In this document: in pieces, positions 62,499-64,000 of the stretch
How the letters are laid out: every line of letters begins with the position of its first letter
Numbering within the stretch: position 1 is the stretch's first letter
From: Vibrio crassostreae 9ZC13
Lineage (GTDB): Bacteria; Pseudomonadota; Gammaproteobacteria; Enterobacterales; Vibrionaceae
Assembly (NCBI RefSeq): GCF_000272045.2
Contig: NZ_AJYZ02000019.1
Coordinates: 1,277,899-1,341,898 of the forward strand
DNA length: 64,000 bases
Direction: 5' to 3'
Made by a program: the position numbers and the translations under genes
The notes under the pieces: generated by a model
What the model was told of the DNA's origin: nothing
The model's input: the letters and a program-made list of their open reading frames with translations, nothing else
The model's database searches: none

Positions 62499-62520
62499 TA
62501 GGGCGTGTTGACCCTTCGAG
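62499..62520. repeat. Short repeat TAGGGCnTGTT, copy 2
   Basis: TAGGGCGTGTTGACCCTTCG plus AG, 18 of 22 positions equal to 57325-57346, same orientation. It lies between the ABC operon promoter and the MATE gene's 3' end. Confidence 0.4.
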
Positions 62521-62615
62521 GTGATTTTTACCGATACAAAAAAGCACTCACTAAATTTATCGTGTAAAAATAGTAAAGCGCTTTCATAAAATATTACAGG
62601 TGGTGATTAGGTTAC

Positions 62616-63953
62616 TTAGTTAATGGCACCATGAGCGGTATCTTCGACTGGGTAACACTTCTGCTTAACTTGTGCGATGAACGGATACAGGAACGCAATA
62701 CGCCCAAGATAGAACAGAGTAAACGCCAACCACAAACCATGATTACCCCAAATATCGACGGTGAATGCCTGTACCGCTAAGAATACCAACAAAGTCACGA
62801 TGCTTGAGTCTCTAACCGGACGCGTGGTTCCCGTTCCGGTAAAGATGCCGTAAACCGTTAAGCCAAAGCCAGACACCAGCGGGAACACAATCAACCACGG
62901 AGCCATCTCTTGGTACAGCGTGACCAGCGCTGGAATATCGGTAAACAAGAAAACAATCATATCTTTAAAAATCAAAGTTAAAAGCGTCAGCGCGGCAATG
63001 AAACCTGCCGTCCATTGGAAGTTAAGCCTTAAAACACGATCAAGCATTGAAGGGTTCTTCTGTCCTACCGCCTTACCTGCAAACACACTCGATGCGTTGG
63101 CAATACCATCAAACATATAGCTGACAATGAAGGTCACCTGCATCAAGATCGCGTTAGCCGCTAGAACATCGGTACCCAGTTTAGAGCCAGTACGCGCCAT
63201 CATGTTGAAGAACACCAAGATACAAATGGTGCGAAGCAATAGATCGGTATTCGAAGAGATGATTGTCGATAGGTCTTTCTTGGTCATCTTCGAGCCTTGC
63301 AAGAACTCAGAGATCGAAATATTGCTGGTCTTCATCACCAAGGTCACACCAATCGCAAAGGTGGTAACTTGTGCAATCAAACTTGCGTAAGCCACACCTG
63401 CGACACCCAAATCGAAATAAAGTACAAACACCGCATCCAAGACAATGTTCAACACATTACCAAACACTTGTGTATAAAGAACGTCTTTGGCTTTCGCCTG
63501 TCCCATTAACCAACCAATAATGGTGTAGTTAAGCAACACGAAAGGCGCGCCATAAATCAAAATACTGAAGTAGATATGCGCGTGCTCGGCTACATTGGCT
63601 TCAGGCTCTATCACCCACATTGCGCCTTGCCAGATGAGTGGTTGTATCAAGATAAAGATCAAACCCACTAAACCAGACAGCACAAACGGACGCATCAAGC
63701 TACCCGCCAAATCAGTGCGGTTTCCCTTACCCAGTGCCATCGCACTTTGGCCCGTGGTACTGACACGGAAAAAACCAAACAACCAATACATGGTGTTCAT
63801 AATGATGGTGCCGATCGCCACGCCGCCAATCAGTTCAGCAATACCAAGTTGGCCGATAACAGCGGTATCCACAGCACCTAGTAGAGGCTGTGTCACCGTT
63901 GAGATGATGAAAGGGAAGGCAATTTTCAGATAATCTTTGTGGGTAATGGTCAT
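62616..63953 (-). CDS. MATE-family efflux protein (DinF-like)
   Basis: Multidrug/toxin exporter of 445 residues with 12 membrane helices. DinF-branch features are FPFIISTVTQPLLGAVDTAVIGQLG at the N-terminus, quoted in part as PLLGAVDTAVIGQLG, then AFFR-like LFGFFRVSTTGQSAMALGKGN and, in the second half, ANAILMQVTFIVSYMFDGIANAS. It uses a cation gradient to expel organic cations or oxidised compounds. The ribosome site is weak. It is transcribed alone towards the ABC operon; no LexA-like box was seen in the 47 bases of upstream DNA in the window. Confidence 0.9.
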   Translation of the reverse strand: MTITHKDYLKIAFPFIISTVTQPLLGAVDTAVIGQLGIAELIGGVAIGTIIMNTMYWLFGFFRVSTTGQSAMALGKGNRTDLAGSLMRPFVLSGLVGLIFILIQPLIWQGAMWVIEPEANVAEHAHIYFSILIYGAPFVLLNYTIIGWLMGQAKAKDVLYTQVFGNVLNIVLDAVFVLYFDLGVAGVAYASLIAQVTTFAIGVTLVMKTSNISISEFLQGSKMTKKDLSTIISSNTDLLLRTICILVFFNMMARTGSKLGTDVLAANAILMQVTFIVSYMFDGIANASSVFAGKAVGQKNPSMLDRVLRLNFQWTAGFIAALTLLTLIFKDMIVFLFTDIPALVTLYQEMAPWLIVFPLVSGFGLTVYGIFTGTGTTRPVRDSSIVTLLVFLAVQAFTVDIWGNHGLWLAFTLFYLGRIAFLYPFIAQVKQKCYPVEDTAHGAIN

Positions 63954-64000
63954 ATATTCTAGCGGGTGATATTAAGAACTATTTGCAATTAGAGCGGGAT

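Overview
The window looks like a chromosomal segment of a marine Vibrio, probably from the Splendidus clade. That assignment rests on overall gene content and protein style, not on a marker gene. No rRNA, tRNA or CRISPR array was seen. All genes at the two ends are complete, so the window cuts through intergenic DNA.

Region 1 (139-12257) is a polyamine catabolism locus. A long leftward gene set (puuD, puuR, puuC, puuB, aguB, aguA, gabD, gabT) faces a rightward pair (puuA and an NhaC-type carrier). Together the genes encode an unbroken route: agmatine to N-carbamoylputrescine to putrescine, then through gamma-glutamyl intermediates to GABA, succinic semialdehyde and succinate. Two PuuR-like operators lie in the divergent promoter region. 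Region 2 (12367-20815) handles glyoxylate: gcl, hyi, glxR and glxK leftward, aceB and a GlcG/HbpS gene rightward, with a RutR-like TetR gene at the left edge. Region 3 (20915-32341) is ordinary core DNA: a MarR regulator with a divergent EamA exporter, a second EamA exporter, an MFS carrier, a kinase-like protein, a small GNAT, a PilZ protein, a LonB-like protease and an orphan YejF-like double ATPase. A MarR-type box next to the regulator recurs almost exactly in the gcl/aceB promoter region.

Region 4 (32565 to about 38850) is accessory. An ISAs1-family insertion sequence is followed by an AT-rich glycosyltransferase gene that overlaps a small gene for a MobC-like relaxosome protein. Upstream of mobC lies an inverted repeat next to TAAGTGCGC, the layout of an IncQ/RSF1010-type origin of transfer. 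Next come a 23-bp-period repeat array, two long hairpins, a solitary OLD-family ATPase/TOPRIM nuclease and a FimB-sized tyrosine recombinase. No relaxase gene is present. I read this as a mobilizable island or satellite-like remnant that would depend on another element's relaxase, and it is the best candidate for an undescribed system here.

Region 5 (39125-46309) holds a secreted YtcJ-type amidohydrolase, a small membrane protein, two LysR regulators and a three-gene operon: a PLP enzyme of the D-threonine aldolase/D-serine dehydratase type, an ornithine-cyclodeaminase-family enzyme and a GNAT. Between the LysR genes is a cluster of three look-alike hairpins. Region 6 (46310-47640) is a gene graveyard with a porin-signal-peptide/LacI chimera and a decayed copy of the 3' end of the neighbouring prolyl oligopeptidase gene. 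Region 7 (47642-56920) carries prolyl oligopeptidase, a LysR regulator and the lactate genes lldP, lldD and an FAD/Fe-S D-lactate dehydrogenase; a large inverted-repeat structure sits between lldP and lldD. Region 8 (57061-63953) has a small unknown gene, an Opp/Nik-type ABC importer operon preceded by a Zur-like box, and a MATE exporter.

Start codons were revised in many genes where a Shine-Dalgarno sequence clearly favours an internal ATG. Names and functions come from recognising protein families by eye; no database search was run.
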